A stretch of DNA of 64,000 nucleotides from CAYOOT01 sp964405665. GTDB taxonomy: Bacteria > Bdellovibrionota_C > UBA2361 > SZUA-149 > CAZDWZ01. How positions within the stretch are numbered: position 1 is the first letter of the stretch; every line of letters starts with the position of its first letter. Under the pieces are notes generated by a model that was not told the DNA's origin, made no database searches, and was given only the letters and a program-made list of their open reading frames with translations. Below, piece by piece: positions 1 through 8,966 of the stretch. The stretch is taken from positions 1 through 64,000 of the forward strand of contig CAYOOT010000006.1 in NCBI GenBank assembly GCA_964405665.1. Direction: 5' to 3'. Position numbers and translations under genes: made by a program.

Positions 1-35
1 ATTTCTGATTTCTGATTTCTGATTTCTGATTTCTG
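1..35. repeat. Tandem heptamer repeat (ATTTCTG x5)
   Basis: Five perfect head-to-tail copies of ATTTCTG fill the first 35 bases and end 15 bases before the bioA start codon. The array may extend beyond the window edge. It looks like a simple-sequence tract; any effect on bioA expression by slippage is only a guess. Confidence 0.85.
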
Positions 36-50
36 ATGATGTGATGAAAA

Positions 51-1418
51 ATGATTAATAGGGAAACTCTTAGAAAAATCGATCTAGAACATATTTGGCA
101 TCCTTTTACTCCTTTTCAAGTCTGGCAAGAAGACACGACTTTTCCCATTATTGAAAAAGCCGAAGGTGTAGAACTTATTGATGTCAATGGCAAAAGATAT
201 TTAGATGGAGTTTCCTCTCTCTGGTGCAATGTTCACGGGCATAATGTTCCCAAGTTGGTTCAAGCGATAAAAGATCAAGCAGAAAAAATTTGCCATTCCA
301 CCTGTTTAGGGCTGTCCAATCGTCCTCTCATTGAACTTAGTGAAAAATTAATAAAAATTATTCCAAAAAATCTAAAGCGCATATTTTATTCTGACAGCGG
401 AAGTGCCGCTGTGGAAGCTGCCCTTAGAATGTGTTTGGAATATTGGCAAAAACAAAACTCCGAAGCCGCCAAGAAAAAAACAAAATTTCTTGCTTTAGAA
501 GACGCTTATCACGGTGATACTCTGGGAGCGATAACGGTCGGTTATTCTAAAATTTTTCACAAATATTTGGACTCCGTTTTAATTCCCAGTTTAAAAGTTC
601 AACCTCCGCATCATTATCGGTTTTACCATGGTAAATCTGAGGATGAGGCGACAAGCTTAAGTTTAAAAAATTTAAATGATACTTTGAACGCCGCCGGTCA
701 AAACATAGCGGCAATGATTATTGAACCGCTGGTCCAAGGCGCTGCCGGAATCTGGACTCATTCTCCTGAATATTTAAAAGAAGTATCCCTGCTTTGCAAA
801 AAGTATTCAGTACTTTTAATTGTTGACGAAGTTGCTAGCGGTTTTGGTAAAACCGGAAAAATGTTTGCTCTTAATTATGCCGCAATTGAACCTGATGTTA
901 TGGTGATAGCAAAAGGTTTGAGTGCCGGTTATCTTCCGATTTCGGCAGCTATCGCCACTGAAGAAATTTTTAAGGGTTTTATTGCTCCAGCAGAAGAATT
1001 AAAAACATTTTTCTACGGCCAGACCTTTGCCGGAAATCCGCTTGCTGCGGCGGTTGCTTGTGCCAATTTGGATCTTTTTGAAGAAAATAAGGTCTTGGAA
1101 AATCTTACTCCCAAAATAGATCATTTCCATCAGGAGCTGGAAAAGAAAATAGCGGTCCTACCCCATGTTGCAGAAATCAGAAAATGTGGTTTAATGATTG
1201 GAATTGAGCTAAGCAGTATTCCCGGAAAACACCAGGCTTATCCAATCAAAAACTTAATCGGACAAAAAATTGTTCAGCAGGCAAGAAAATTGGGGGCTTT
1301 TATTAGACCATTAGGTAATGTGATGGTTTTAATGCCGGCACTGGCGATGACTAAAGAAGACTTAAGTAAGCTTGTGGAAATTACTGCTCTTTCTATTAAA
1401 GAAATTACTGGAAATTAA
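51..1418 (+). CDS. bioA: Adenosylmethionine-8-amino-7-oxononanoate aminotransferase
   Basis: PLP-dependent class III aminotransferase of biotin synthesis. It converts 7-keto-8-aminopelargonate to 7,8-diaminopelargonate using S-adenosylmethionine as amino donor, in the cytoplasm. The 455 residues cover a full-length enzyme. Visible landmarks are the N-terminal HIWHPFT motif near residue 14, the AYHGDTLGA segment near 152, the PLP-binding Asp in LIVDEVASGFGKTG near 259, and the Schiff-base Lys in VIAKGLSAG at about 288. It lies nine bases upstream of bioD, so the two form an operon. The rest of the pathway (bioB, bioF) is not in the window. The ATG at 51 has only a weak ribosome site; an ATG at 44 is out of frame. 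Confidence 0.95.
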   Translation: MINRETLRKIDLEHIWHPFTPFQVWQEDTTFPIIEKAEGVELIDVNGKRYLDGVSSLWCNVHGHNVPKLVQAIKDQAEKICHSTCLGLSNRPLIELSEKLIKIIPKNLKRIFYSDSGSAAVEAALRMCLEYWQKQNSEAAKKKTKFLALEDAYHGDTLGAITVGYSKIFHKYLDSVLIPSLKVQPPHHYRFYHGKSEDEATSLSLKNLNDTLNAAGQNIAAMIIEPLVQGAAGIWTHSPEYLKEVSLLCKKYSVLLIVDEVASGFGKTGKMFALNYAAIEPDVMVIAKGLSAGYLPISAAIATEEIFKGFIAPAEELKTFFYGQTFAGNPLAAAVACANLDLFEENKVLENLTPKIDHFHQELEKKIAVLPHVAEIRKCGLMIGIELSSIPGKHQAYPIKNLIGQKIVQQARKLGAFIRPLGNVMVLMPALAMTKEDLSKLVEITALSIKEITGN

Positions 1419-1427
1419 GATCAAAAA

Positions 1428-2174
1428 ATGGATTCTAAAATTATTTTCATCACGGGGACTGATACCTATATCGGAAAAACAACAGTTACCGCTTTATTAA
1501 CAAAAGTTTTAAGCCGTTCAGGACAAGAAGTTGGAATTTTAAAGCCAATAGAAACAGGATGCACTCTGGATTCCAATATGAATCTGTTTCCGGAAGATGC
1601 CAATTATTTATGGGAAATCTCCGGCAAAAAAGAAAAACTGGAGGATATCATTCTATATCGCTTCAGTTTACCACTTGCCCCTGCAGTTTCAGAAAAAATT
1701 GAAGGTAAAGAAGTTGATTTAAAGGACTTAAAAGATTTTATTTTTAATAAAGCCAGTAAAAAGAAACTGACTTTGGTGGAAACCGCAGGCGGCTTACTTG
1801 TTCCGATAAAAGGCAGTTATTCTTCGGCAGATTTAATTAAAGACTGCAATGCCAGTTGCCTGCTTGTGATCGGAAATCGCTTAGGTTGCATCAATCATGC
1901 AAGTTTGACCTTTGAGGTATTAAAAAATAGAGGCATTAAGATTATTGGTTATGTTTTAAATGATTTTATCGCCCTTGATCATATGAACTCCTATCAGGAA
2001 GCGGCATTTTCAACCAATCGAGAAATAATATTGGAAATTGCCAAAAAATATCAAGTTAAAGAATTGGCCCATTTGCCTTTTTTTACAAATCTGGAAGCAG
2101 AAGACAATCTCGAAAATCTGGAAATCCAGAGTCTAAAAAATAATTTTTTAGCTTCCTTAATTGAAACTCCCTAA
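1428..2174 (+). CDS. bioD: Dethiobiotin synthetase
   Basis: ATP-dependent carboxylase that closes the ureido ring of dethiobiotin from diaminopelargonate and CO2, the step after BioA. The P-loop GTDTYIGKTT sits at residues 10-19, matching the family form GTDTxVGKT. The substrate region ILKPIETGC follows near residue 38, and the second nucleotide loop VETAGGLLVP near 117. The 248-residue length is normal for BioD. It follows bioA directly and its 3' end comes close to the next gene, so co-transcription is likely. Confidence 0.93.
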   Translation: MDSKIIFITGTDTYIGKTTVTALLTKVLSRSGQEVGILKPIETGCTLDSNMNLFPEDANYLWEISGKKEKLEDIILYRFSLPLAPAVSEKIEGKEVDLKDLKDFIFNKASKKKLTLVETAGGLLVPIKGSYSSADLIKDCNASCLLVIGNRLGCINHASLTFEVLKNRGIKIIGYVLNDFIALDHMNSYQEAAFSTNREIILEIAKKYQVKELAHLPFFTNLEAEDNLENLEIQSLKNNFLASLIETP

Positions 2175-2238
2175 TATTAAGGCAACTTTAAAAAATATAA
2201 GTTTTCTGCTAAAAAGACAGCTCTTCGGTAGGGAGTTA

Positions 2239-2775
2239 ATGGAATTCAATAATTTTCAAGAATATGCTCTGGCTAAACAGATTGAGCCTTCTTTAATGGA
2301 AGAAATGGAGAAATTGTGCCCTGCAGACAAAAAAACAATGGAAAATCTTTGTCTTCAACTAAAACCGAGTGTCAATAATTTAAGAGAATTTAATCAACTG
2401 GCCAAAGAAATCTGTGCACGAGAAAAAATAAATTTGGAAGAACTTTTTAATCAAGACAATTTTAACCGAATTTTTGATGCTAGCACCGGCTTAAGTCCAA
2501 AAGATAAATTAAAAAAATTCAAACAACTTTTGGAAGCAAGAAGATTTCCTGAAACGGAAATTATAAAAAATAAAATCAATCAAGATCTAAAAGAAATAAC
2601 AAAAAAACATAATTTCAAATTAAGTCCTCCCCAAGAATTGGAGGGAGACTGTTTTAATTTGAATATTAGCTTCAATTCTCCGGAACAATTAAAAACCTTG
2701 GCTGCAAAATTAGACACTTTATCTGAAGACAAGAAATTAAGAGAGATTTTTTCTCTCCTCAAAGGAGAATTATGA
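2239..2775 (+). CDS. Conserved-looking protein of unknown function, coupled to SPL-like gene
   Basis: I do not recognise this 178-residue soluble, charged, helix-rich protein. It has no signal peptide, membrane segment or cysteine cluster. The open frame extends back to a TTG at 2161, but the ATG at 2239 is preceded by GGGAG at 2231-2235 and is the more likely start. The stop overlaps the ATG of the next gene (ATGA at 2772-2775), so translation of the two is probably coupled. That makes it a candidate partner or accessory protein of the radical SAM enzyme downstream. No catalytic motif is visible. Confidence 0.7.
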   Translation: MEFNNFQEYALAKQIEPSLMEEMEKLCPADKKTMENLCLQLKPSVNNLREFNQLAKEICAREKINLEELFNQDNFNRIFDASTGLSPKDKLKKFKQLLEARRFPETEIIKNKINQDLKEITKKHNFKLSPPQELEGDCFNLNISFNSPEQLKTLAAKLDTLSEDKKLREIFSLLKGEL

Positions 2776-3971
2776 ATTCTGCTTTGAATTATAGTAATAC
2801 TTTTTGGCCGGAAATAGTTTTTGTGGAAGAATCCGCCAAAGAAGATCCGCTGACCAAAAGAGTATTGAACAGATTAAAGAATGCGGAAGTAATCAATATT
2901 CCCGACAAATCTCCCGATCCTCTTTTTAGCGGAAATTTTCCTGGCAAAAAACTAGAAAAACTTTCCGCTTCAGAAAAATTCTCTATTGGCAAAAAAGCTC
3001 TGATCCTGAAAAGACATTTGGGCAATTGGTTAAAGAATTGTCCGGGAACTCAAGATCATGTTTGCTGTAATCTCTGGATTGTCAATCCCGGAGAAGGTTG
3101 CCCAATGGATTGTACATATTGTTATCTTCAATCCTATTTACAAAAAAACCCTACATTAAAAATTTATACAAATACCTCGGACTTACTTGGGGTTTTAAAG
3201 GAACGTGCTGAAAAAGAACCCAATAGGCTTTTTCGTGTCGGAACTGGAGAGCTGATCGACAGTCTTGTTTGGGATGATTTGACCGATTTGACCTTGGAGC
3301 TTGTTCCCTTCTTTGCAAAAATTCCTAATTTAACTTTAGAACTAAAATCAAAGCATGATTATATTGAAAATCTTCTTAATTTGAAAAATGAGCATAACGG
3401 CAAAACAGTTGTCTCCTGGTCAGTAAATGCCCAAACGATTTCTCAAAATGATGAGGCCCAAACTGCCAATTTGGAAAAAAGAATCACCGCAGCAAAAAAA
3501 TTAGTGGAAGTGGGATATCGAGTAGGTTTTCATTTTGATCCCCTAATTTATTTTCCCGGTTGGGAAGATGAATATAAAGAAACTATTGATCTGATATTTT
3601 CCAATATACCTTCAAAACACATTGCTTGGGTTAGTATTTCCACTTTACGTTACCAACAAGAAATGCAAAATATCATGATTGAAAGATTTCCCAAGAGCAA
3701 ACTTCCTTTTGGCGAACAATTTTTAGCAAGTGATCATAAGCTACGCTACATCCAACCGATTCGTTTTAAAATGCTAAATTTTGTCTGGAAAGAACTTAAG
3801 GCCAAATCTGCAGAGCTACCTGTATATATGTGCATGGAAAGCGCTTCCGCCTGGAGGCAGATTAATGGTGCTCCACCGCTTGCCGGATCCGAATTAGTTG
3901 AAATATTCTCTCGTCGAGGTAAACTAAGCATTGTAAAAGATGAAAAAAATATTTCTCCGGTTTCTTATTAA
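2772..3971 (+). CDS. Spore photoproduct lyase-like radical SAM protein
   Basis: A 399-residue radical SAM protein of the SPL family. The cluster-binding motif CPMDCTYC (CxxxCxxC) lies at about residues 114-121 in the context GEGCPMDCTYCYLQSY. Downstream are the SPL-type segments RVGTGELIDSL, FHFDPLIYFPGWE and VYMCMESASAW, the last matching the C-terminal region that carries the conserved cysteine in spore photoproduct lyase. Known SPL repairs thymine dimers in spore DNA; family members also occur widely in non-spore-formers, where the substrate is mostly unproven. The start overlaps the stop of the unknown gene at 2239. No sporulation genes are present. Confidence 0.82.
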   Translation: MNSALNYSNTFWPEIVFVEESAKEDPLTKRVLNRLKNAEVINIPDKSPDPLFSGNFPGKKLEKLSASEKFSIGKKALILKRHLGNWLKNCPGTQDHVCCNLWIVNPGEGCPMDCTYCYLQSYLQKNPTLKIYTNTSDLLGVLKERAEKEPNRLFRVGTGELIDSLVWDDLTDLTLELVPFFAKIPNLTLELKSKHDYIENLLNLKNEHNGKTVVSWSVNAQTISQNDEAQTANLEKRITAAKKLVEVGYRVGFHFDPLIYFPGWEDEYKETIDLIFSNIPSKHIAWVSISTLRYQQEMQNIMIERFPKSKLPFGEQFLASDHKLRYIQPIRFKMLNFVWKELKAKSAELPVYMCMESASAWRQINGAPPLAGSELVEIFSRRGKLSIVKDEKNISPVSY

Positions 3972-3986
3972 TTTTAGAGGTTATTC

Positions 3987-6650
3987 GTGATTAAATTATT
4001 TCTACAAAAAGTCTTTGGTTCTCAAAATGAGCGTGAATTAAAAAAGCTATTTCCACTGGTTAAGCAAATCAATGCTTTGGAAAAAAATATTAAGCCTTTA
4101 AGTAATGATCAATTAAAAGGGAAAACTGTTGAATTTAAAAACAAACTGGCAGCAGGAGCAACGTTGGATGATCTTCTTCCTGAAGCATTTGCCGTTGTCC
4201 GAGAAGCTTCTGTGCGCGTGCTGGGATTAAGGCATTTTGATGTACAGTTAATTGGGGGGATGGTTCTTCATCAGGGCAAAATTTCAGAAATGAGAACTGG
4301 TGAAGGAAAAACTTTAACGGCAACTCTTGCCGCTTATCTCAATGCACTTTCCGGGAAAGGCGTTCATGTCGTCACTGTCAATGATTATCTGGCAAGAAGA
4401 GACTGCGAATGGATGAGCAGACTTTATAATTTTCTTGGTCTTTCTACCGGCGTAGTTCTTCATGGGATCAGCAACACAGAAAGAAGAGATGCTTACAATG
4501 CAGATATTACCTATGGTCAAAACAATGAATTCGGCTTTGATTACTTAAGGGACAATATGAAACTGGAACTTTCTGAAAAAGTTCAACGAGATTATAATTT
4601 TGCCATTGTCGATGAAGTCGATTCGATTTTAATTGATGAATCAAGAACACCATTAATTATTTCCGGTCCCAGCGAAGACACCCCTGAGAGCTATGGCGTG
4701 GCTGACAAACTTGTGCGCCAACTAAAAGCAGAAGAACATTATGCTGTTGAACTAAGAAACAAACAAGTAACTCTTACCGAAGAAGGCGTTAAAAAGTGTG
4801 AACAATTGCTGAATGTAGAAAATCTCTATGAGCCGGGCAACATTGAACTTGTGCACCACGTCAACCAAGCATTAAAAGCGCATGTTACAATGCAAAGGGA
4901 TTTCGATTATGTTGTAAAAGATAACCAAATTATTATTGTCGATGAATTCACCGGCCGCTTAATGCCCGGACGCCGCTGGTCTGACGGACTGCACCAAGCG
5001 GTAGAAGCAAAAGAAGGAGTAAAAATTCAAAGAGAAAACCAAACTCTGGCTACGGTTACCTTTCAAAATTTCTTTCGAATGTATAAAAAACTCTCGGGAA
5101 TGACTGGCACTGCCGATACCGAAGCAGTAGAATTTAAAAAAATATATAACTTGGATGTTGTAGTAATTCCCACCAATATGGATATGGTACGGGAAGATAA
5201 TCCCGATGTAGTCTATGCCACTGAAAAAGGAAAATTTAAAGCAGTCTGCGATGAAATAGAGGAATTACACAAGAAAGGTCAACCGCTTCTTGTGGGAACA
5301 GCCAGTATCGCCAAGTCAGAAGTAATCAGCAGTCTGCTGGATCGACGAGGAATTCCTCACCATGTATTAAACGCCAAGCAGCATGAAAGAGAAGCGGAGA
5401 TTATTGCTCAGGCCGGGCGTTTTGGGGCCGTAACAATTTCCACCAACATGGCTGGTCGGGGAACTGATATTTTATTGGGAGGAAACCCGGAATTTCTTGC
5501 TGCCTCTGTTGCCGGAACAAAAGATCCGGAAGACGAAGAATTTCAAGAGCAATTAAAATATTTCAAAGAAGTTTGTGCCGAAGAAAAGAAAAGGGTGGTT
5601 GAGGCAGGGGGTCTGCATATTTTAGGCACAGAACGTCATGAAAGCAGACGGATTGATAACCAATTGCGCGGTCGTTCCGGACGTCAAGGAGATCCGGGAA
5701 GTTCCAGATTTTATATTTCCCTGGAAGATGAACTGATGAAGCGTTTTGGCGGAGAAAGGATTCAACAACTGATGACCAGAGTGGGACTAACCGACGAAGA
5801 TTCGATTGCCGGATCATTGGTGGGCAGAGCCATTGAGAATGCCCAAAAGAAAGTGGAAGGCTATCATTTCGATATCAGAAAACATTTGTTGGAATATGAC
5901 GACGTAATGAATAAACAACGGCAAATTATTTATGCTGAGCGTGAAAGGATTTTAAAAGGGGATGATATTGAAGAAAAAATCCTGGAAGCGATTCCCGATA
6001 CGGTTGAACAGATTATTCTTAGCCGATCGAGTGAGAAAACTCCTCCTCGAGAATGGGATCTTAGCGGTATCTTTTTAGAAACTCAAAGAATCTTTGCTTT
6101 GGAAATACCCAAAGACGATTTCCTAAAAAAACAAGAAGATGCAACCAAACAGTTGGCACAAGAACTTTTTGATTTAATCAAAGAAGAAGCAATAAAACGC
6201 TACCATCAAAGAGCAGAGCATTTTGGTCGTGAAAGAATGCATAAACTAATGCGCATGGTTTTTCTGCAAGCTACGGATTATTTCTGGAAAGAGCATTTGG
6301 GAAATATGGATCACTTAAAAGAAGGAATTGGTCTTCGCGGTTATGGTCAAAAAAATCCCCTTCATGAATACCAAAAAGAATCTTATGAAATGTTTGCTCA
6401 GATGTTAAACGCTATTAAAATTTCCGTATTGCAAAATATTTTTATTCCCGATCTGCCAAGTGAAAATGAAATTCAAGAAATTGAAGATAAGGAAAAGGAA
6501 TTACAGCGCAAGCGCGAAGCTGCTGCCCAGGCAACTCACGAAGAAGTGCTGGAAGCTAGCACTTCCAAAGAAGAGAAAGAGGAAATTGATACTACCGGCC
6601 TAAACCGCAAGCAACGAAGAAATTTAGAAAAGAAAAGTAAACGAAAATAA
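3987..6650 (+). CDS. secA: Preprotein translocase ATPase SecA
   Basis: Motor ATPase of the Sec pathway, which pushes unfolded preproteins through SecYEG. The 887 residues contain all main parts: Walker A in MRTGEGKTLTATL near residue 100, the DEVDSILIDESRTPL motif near 210, the preprotein cross-linking domain, and the second nucleotide-binding fold with the GTERHESRRIDNQLRGRSGR motif near 550. The C-terminus ends in a basic tail (GLNRKQRRNLEKKSKRK) and lacks the usual zinc-binding CxCxSGxxxxxCH(C) motif, so SecB or lipid contacts by that element are not expected. The start is GTG at 3987, with AGAGG about ten bases upstream. Confidence 0.98.
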   Translation: MIKLFLQKVFGSQNERELKKLFPLVKQINALEKNIKPLSNDQLKGKTVEFKNKLAAGATLDDLLPEAFAVVREASVRVLGLRHFDVQLIGGMVLHQGKISEMRTGEGKTLTATLAAYLNALSGKGVHVVTVNDYLARRDCEWMSRLYNFLGLSTGVVLHGISNTERRDAYNADITYGQNNEFGFDYLRDNMKLELSEKVQRDYNFAIVDEVDSILIDESRTPLIISGPSEDTPESYGVADKLVRQLKAEEHYAVELRNKQVTLTEEGVKKCEQLLNVENLYEPGNIELVHHVNQALKAHVTMQRDFDYVVKDNQIIIVDEFTGRLMPGRRWSDGLHQAVEAKEGVKIQRENQTLATVTFQNFFRMYKKLSGMTGTADTEAVEFKKIYNLDVVVIPTNMDMVREDNPDVVYATEKGKFKAVCDEIEELHKKGQPLLVGTASIAKSEVISSLLDRRGIPHHVLNAKQHEREAEIIAQAGRFGAVTISTNMAGRGTDILLGGNPEFLAASVAGTKDPEDEEFQEQLKYFKEVCAEEKKRVVEAGGLHILGTERHESRRIDNQLRGRSGRQGDPGSSRFYISLEDELMKRFGGERIQQLMTRVGLTDEDSIAGSLVGRAIENAQKKVEGYHFDIRKHLLEYDDVMNKQRQIIYAERERILKGDDIEEKILEAIPDTVEQIILSRSSEKTPPREWDLSGIFLETQRIFALEIPKDDFLKKQEDATKQLAQELFDLIKEEAIKRYHQRAEHFGRERMHKLMRMVFLQATDYFWKEHLGNMDHLKEGIGLRGYGQKNPLHEYQKESYEMFAQMLNAIKISVLQNIFIPDLPSENEIQEIEDKEKELQRKREAAAQATHEEVLEASTSKEEKEEIDTTGLNRKQRRNLEKKSKRK

Positions 6651-6756
6651 AAATGCTAGATCCAACTAAATATAATAATGTCCAAATGTAAATCGAGTTA
6701 CGACTGCGACAATTTGTCATATTTACATCCTCTCAATAAAATAATAGTTTGGCCTG

Positions 6757-7812
6757 ATGAATACAATAAAATTACAGCTTAGTATGCTTGCTTTACTCGG
6801 AGTAATATTTTTTTCTCTGAATGCTGTGGCATTTGCCTGCGATCTTTGCTCGATTTATAGTGCGCAAAATATCAAGGAAGCAGAAGCCGAAAAAATTACT
6901 GTCGGTGTAAATGAACAATTTAGCAGTTTTAATTCTGTACGTTTAAATGGGAATGTGGTACCAAACATTGCTCATCAATCACTCTCCAGTTCAATTACCC
7001 AACTCTATGGGCGATACGATTTCACTAATGACTTAGGATTACAGCTAACACTTCCCTACATCAACCGTGATTTTAAAAGATCAGAAAATGGGGAACTGCA
7101 AAAAGGAAACGAATCGGGAATAGGTGATCTCTCAATTTTAGCTTTATATTCTCCACTAAGAATTTCAGACGGAGATTTTTTTGCGCGACTAAGTGTTCGT
7201 GGCGGTTTAAAACTTCCTACCGGTGATTCCAGCCGAATTAGAGAAGAAACCGAAGATAATGATGAGAAGGTTCACTCCGCCGAAAATCAAATAGAAAAAA
7301 ATGTTCAGCTCCAAATGGTTTCACATGCCGGCCACCACCATCAAGAAGAAGAAACAATAATTCCCAGTGGAATTCACGGACATGATTTGGCTCTGGGAAG
7401 TGGTTCCCTGGACTATATTGTTGGAACAACTGGTCTGATGGAAAAAGGAAAATATTTTGCTGTTGTTGATCTGCAATACGCTTTTCGAACAGAAGGAGAT
7501 TTCAATTATCGCTATCAGAACGACTTACTATGGAGTTTGGGAGCAGGTCGTTATCTTCTAACGGAAGATGAAAACTCTTTTTCTCTTAAAGCTAACTTAT
7601 CGGGTGAATACAAAGGAATGGATATTTTTGAAGGAAATAAAGTCGAAGATACGGGTATTAATTCGATGTTTCTCGGCCCAGAAATAAATTTTACTGTTGG
7701 AAAAAGTTTATTTGGATTCTTAGCTCTGGATCTTCCGCTCTTGCTGGATAACACTTCCTTTCAAGCGGTTCCTGATTATCGTCTTCGATGGGCAATTACA
7801 TATCTATTTTAA
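6757..7812 (+). CDS. Secreted outer-membrane beta-barrel-like protein, function unknown
   Basis: A 351-residue protein with a clear signal peptide: a hydrophobic stretch to about residue 27 ending VAFA, followed by CDLCSIYSA. The rest shows alternating beta-strand patterns (for example LGLQLTLPYIN and the C-terminal strand ending RWAITYLF). The final Phe is typical of BamA-inserted barrels. It resembles transporter-like barrels of the phenol-degradation MetA type in style. Two oddities are a CxxC at the mature N-terminus and a histidine-rich loop around residues 194-202 (HAGHHHQEEE), which together suggest metal or redox contact. Substrate is unknown. No clear ribosome site precedes the ATG. 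Confidence 0.7.
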   Translation: MNTIKLQLSMLALLGVIFFSLNAVAFACDLCSIYSAQNIKEAEAEKITVGVNEQFSSFNSVRLNGNVVPNIAHQSLSSSITQLYGRYDFTNDLGLQLTLPYINRDFKRSENGELQKGNESGIGDLSILALYSPLRISDGDFFARLSVRGGLKLPTGDSSRIREETEDNDEKVHSAENQIEKNVQLQMVSHAGHHHQEEETIIPSGIHGHDLALGSGSLDYIVGTTGLMEKGKYFAVVDLQYAFRTEGDFNYRYQNDLLWSLGAGRYLLTEDENSFSLKANLSGEYKGMDIFEGNKVEDTGINSMFLGPEINFTVGKSLFGFLALDLPLLLDNTSFQAVPDYRLRWAITYLF

Positions 7813-7866
7813 ATCTGAAATTGATCTGGTATCCGAAGAGGTATTTTAATTTTCTTGCAACACTTA

Positions 7867-8181
7867 TTACATTAGATTTTCAGATTCCAGTTTTTCCAAT
7901 TCAGAAATATCTATTCCCAACTCTTTTGCTCTGGCCAATAATCTTTGTCTCCTTAAAACAGCCGATGGACGTTCTCCGCTTTCTCTTGCTTTCACTTCTG
8001 CGTTTTCTGCAGAAACTTCTTCTTTATTCTCGTAAACACTACCTTCTTTAATCCTCATCACCGCCATTTGTAACTTAACTTTATCGGCAAGCTTTTTCTT
8101 GTCGGCAAGCTCCAAATTATTGCTACTAAGAGCAATAATCAAGTACCCAAATATTAAAATCGCTAAAAAAAATTCAATCAT
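7867..8181 (-). CDS. Small single-span membrane protein with charged tail
   Basis: A 104-residue protein of unknown function. Residues 3-20 are hydrophobic (FFLAILIFGYLIIAL) and would anchor it in the inner membrane. The remainder is highly charged, helix-forming and rich in Glu, Lys and Arg, consistent with a cytoplasmic coiled coil. It is convergent with the beta-barrel gene. An overlapping plus-strand frame at 7788-8051 has no plausible protein character, so the minus-strand reading is preferred. I cannot name a family. Confidence 0.55.
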   Translation of the reverse strand: MIEFFLAILIFGYLIIALSSNNLELADKKKLADKVKLQMAVMRIKEGSVYENKEEVSAENAEVKARESGERPSAVLRRQRLLARAKELGIDISELEKLESENLM

Positions 8182-8270
8182 ATGTAATTATCTACACAAG
8201 AAAATCGTCTCAAGTATGCATTAGCTTTATAATCCGCGCCACAGGACTAACCAAAAACACACAATTTTAG

Positions 8271-8966
8271 CTAAATTCTAATAAGAACTTCTGAAGAAGA
8301 ATTTTCCAATAAAAACAAGATCTTCCCTAACAAGGGTTCAAGGCCAAGCCAAACTTTGGTATTATTTTCTAATAATTCTGAGAAAGTAATAAAAGGTAAG
8401 ATTAGACCATAAACGTTGATTTTTCCTAAAAAAGCTTGAGCAGCTAAAGTAGTAACTGCGGCTAAGGCGGACTTGGAAATTGTATAACTACTTCGGCCTA
8501 AAATGGGCTTTTCGATACAAGAATCTAGCAAATTAATCACTACTCCTTTTTTAGAAAGAAAAAGCTTCTCGGCCAATCCTTGAATTAAAAAAAAGGGGGC
8601 TCGAACATTAATCATTTGGGTTTTATCCCAATTGCTTTCTGTTTCTGAGAGCAGATCAAAACTGCCTTTTATTTTATCTTCATTGGGCCAATAGGCGGCA
8701 TTATTAATTAAACAATCAATTTCGGAAAAAGCATTGTTAGAAAATTCAATAAACTTTTTTAGCTGATCACTGTTCGTAAAATCGGCCTTAAAAAATTTAG
8801 CTACAGTTCCCAATTTTTTTAGTTCTTTGTCTAAAATATCTATTTTTTCCTGATTGCTATGATAATGAAGAATCAAGCGGTGACCTGCTTTAGCCAATTC
8901 TAAAGTAAGAGCAGAACCAATTTTACTGCTTGCTCCGGTAAGCACGATTGTTTTGCCTTTTTTCAT
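8271..8966 (-). CDS. Short-chain dehydrogenase/reductase (pteridine-reductase-like)
   Basis: A 231-residue Rossmann-fold oxidoreductase. The dinucleotide motif TGASSKIG is at residues 10-17, the NNAA motif near 88, and the catalytic YTISK (YxxxK) near 160. Spacing and the HYHSN segment resemble FolM/PTR1-type dihydropteridine or dihydrofolate reductases, but the substrate cannot be fixed. The start overlaps the stop of the pseudouridine synthase gene by four bases (ATGA), so it is the last gene of an accC-rluA-SDR operon. The C-terminus is slightly short for the family. Confidence 0.8.
   Translation of the reverse strand: MKKGKTIVLTGASSKIGSALTLELAKAGHRLILHYHSNQEKIDILDKELKKLGTVAKFFKADFTNSDQLKKFIEFSNNAFSEIDCLINNAAYWPNEDKIKGSFDLLSETESNWDKTQMINVRAPFFLIQGLAEKLFLSKKGVVINLLDSCIEKPILGRSSYTISKSALAAVTTLAAQAFLGKINVYGLILPFITFSELLENNTKVWLGLEPLLGKILFLLENSSSEVLIRI

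Noticed and set aside
7788..8051. 87-residue plus-strand frame after the beta-barrel gene
   Set aside because: Overlaps the minus-strand membrane protein gene, begins inside the end of the barrel gene and has a low-quality composition with no start signal.
8182..8270. Possible tRNA or small RNA in the gap before the SDR gene
   Set aside because: No cloverleaf or T-loop sequence could be found; the same is true of the other intergenic gaps in the window.
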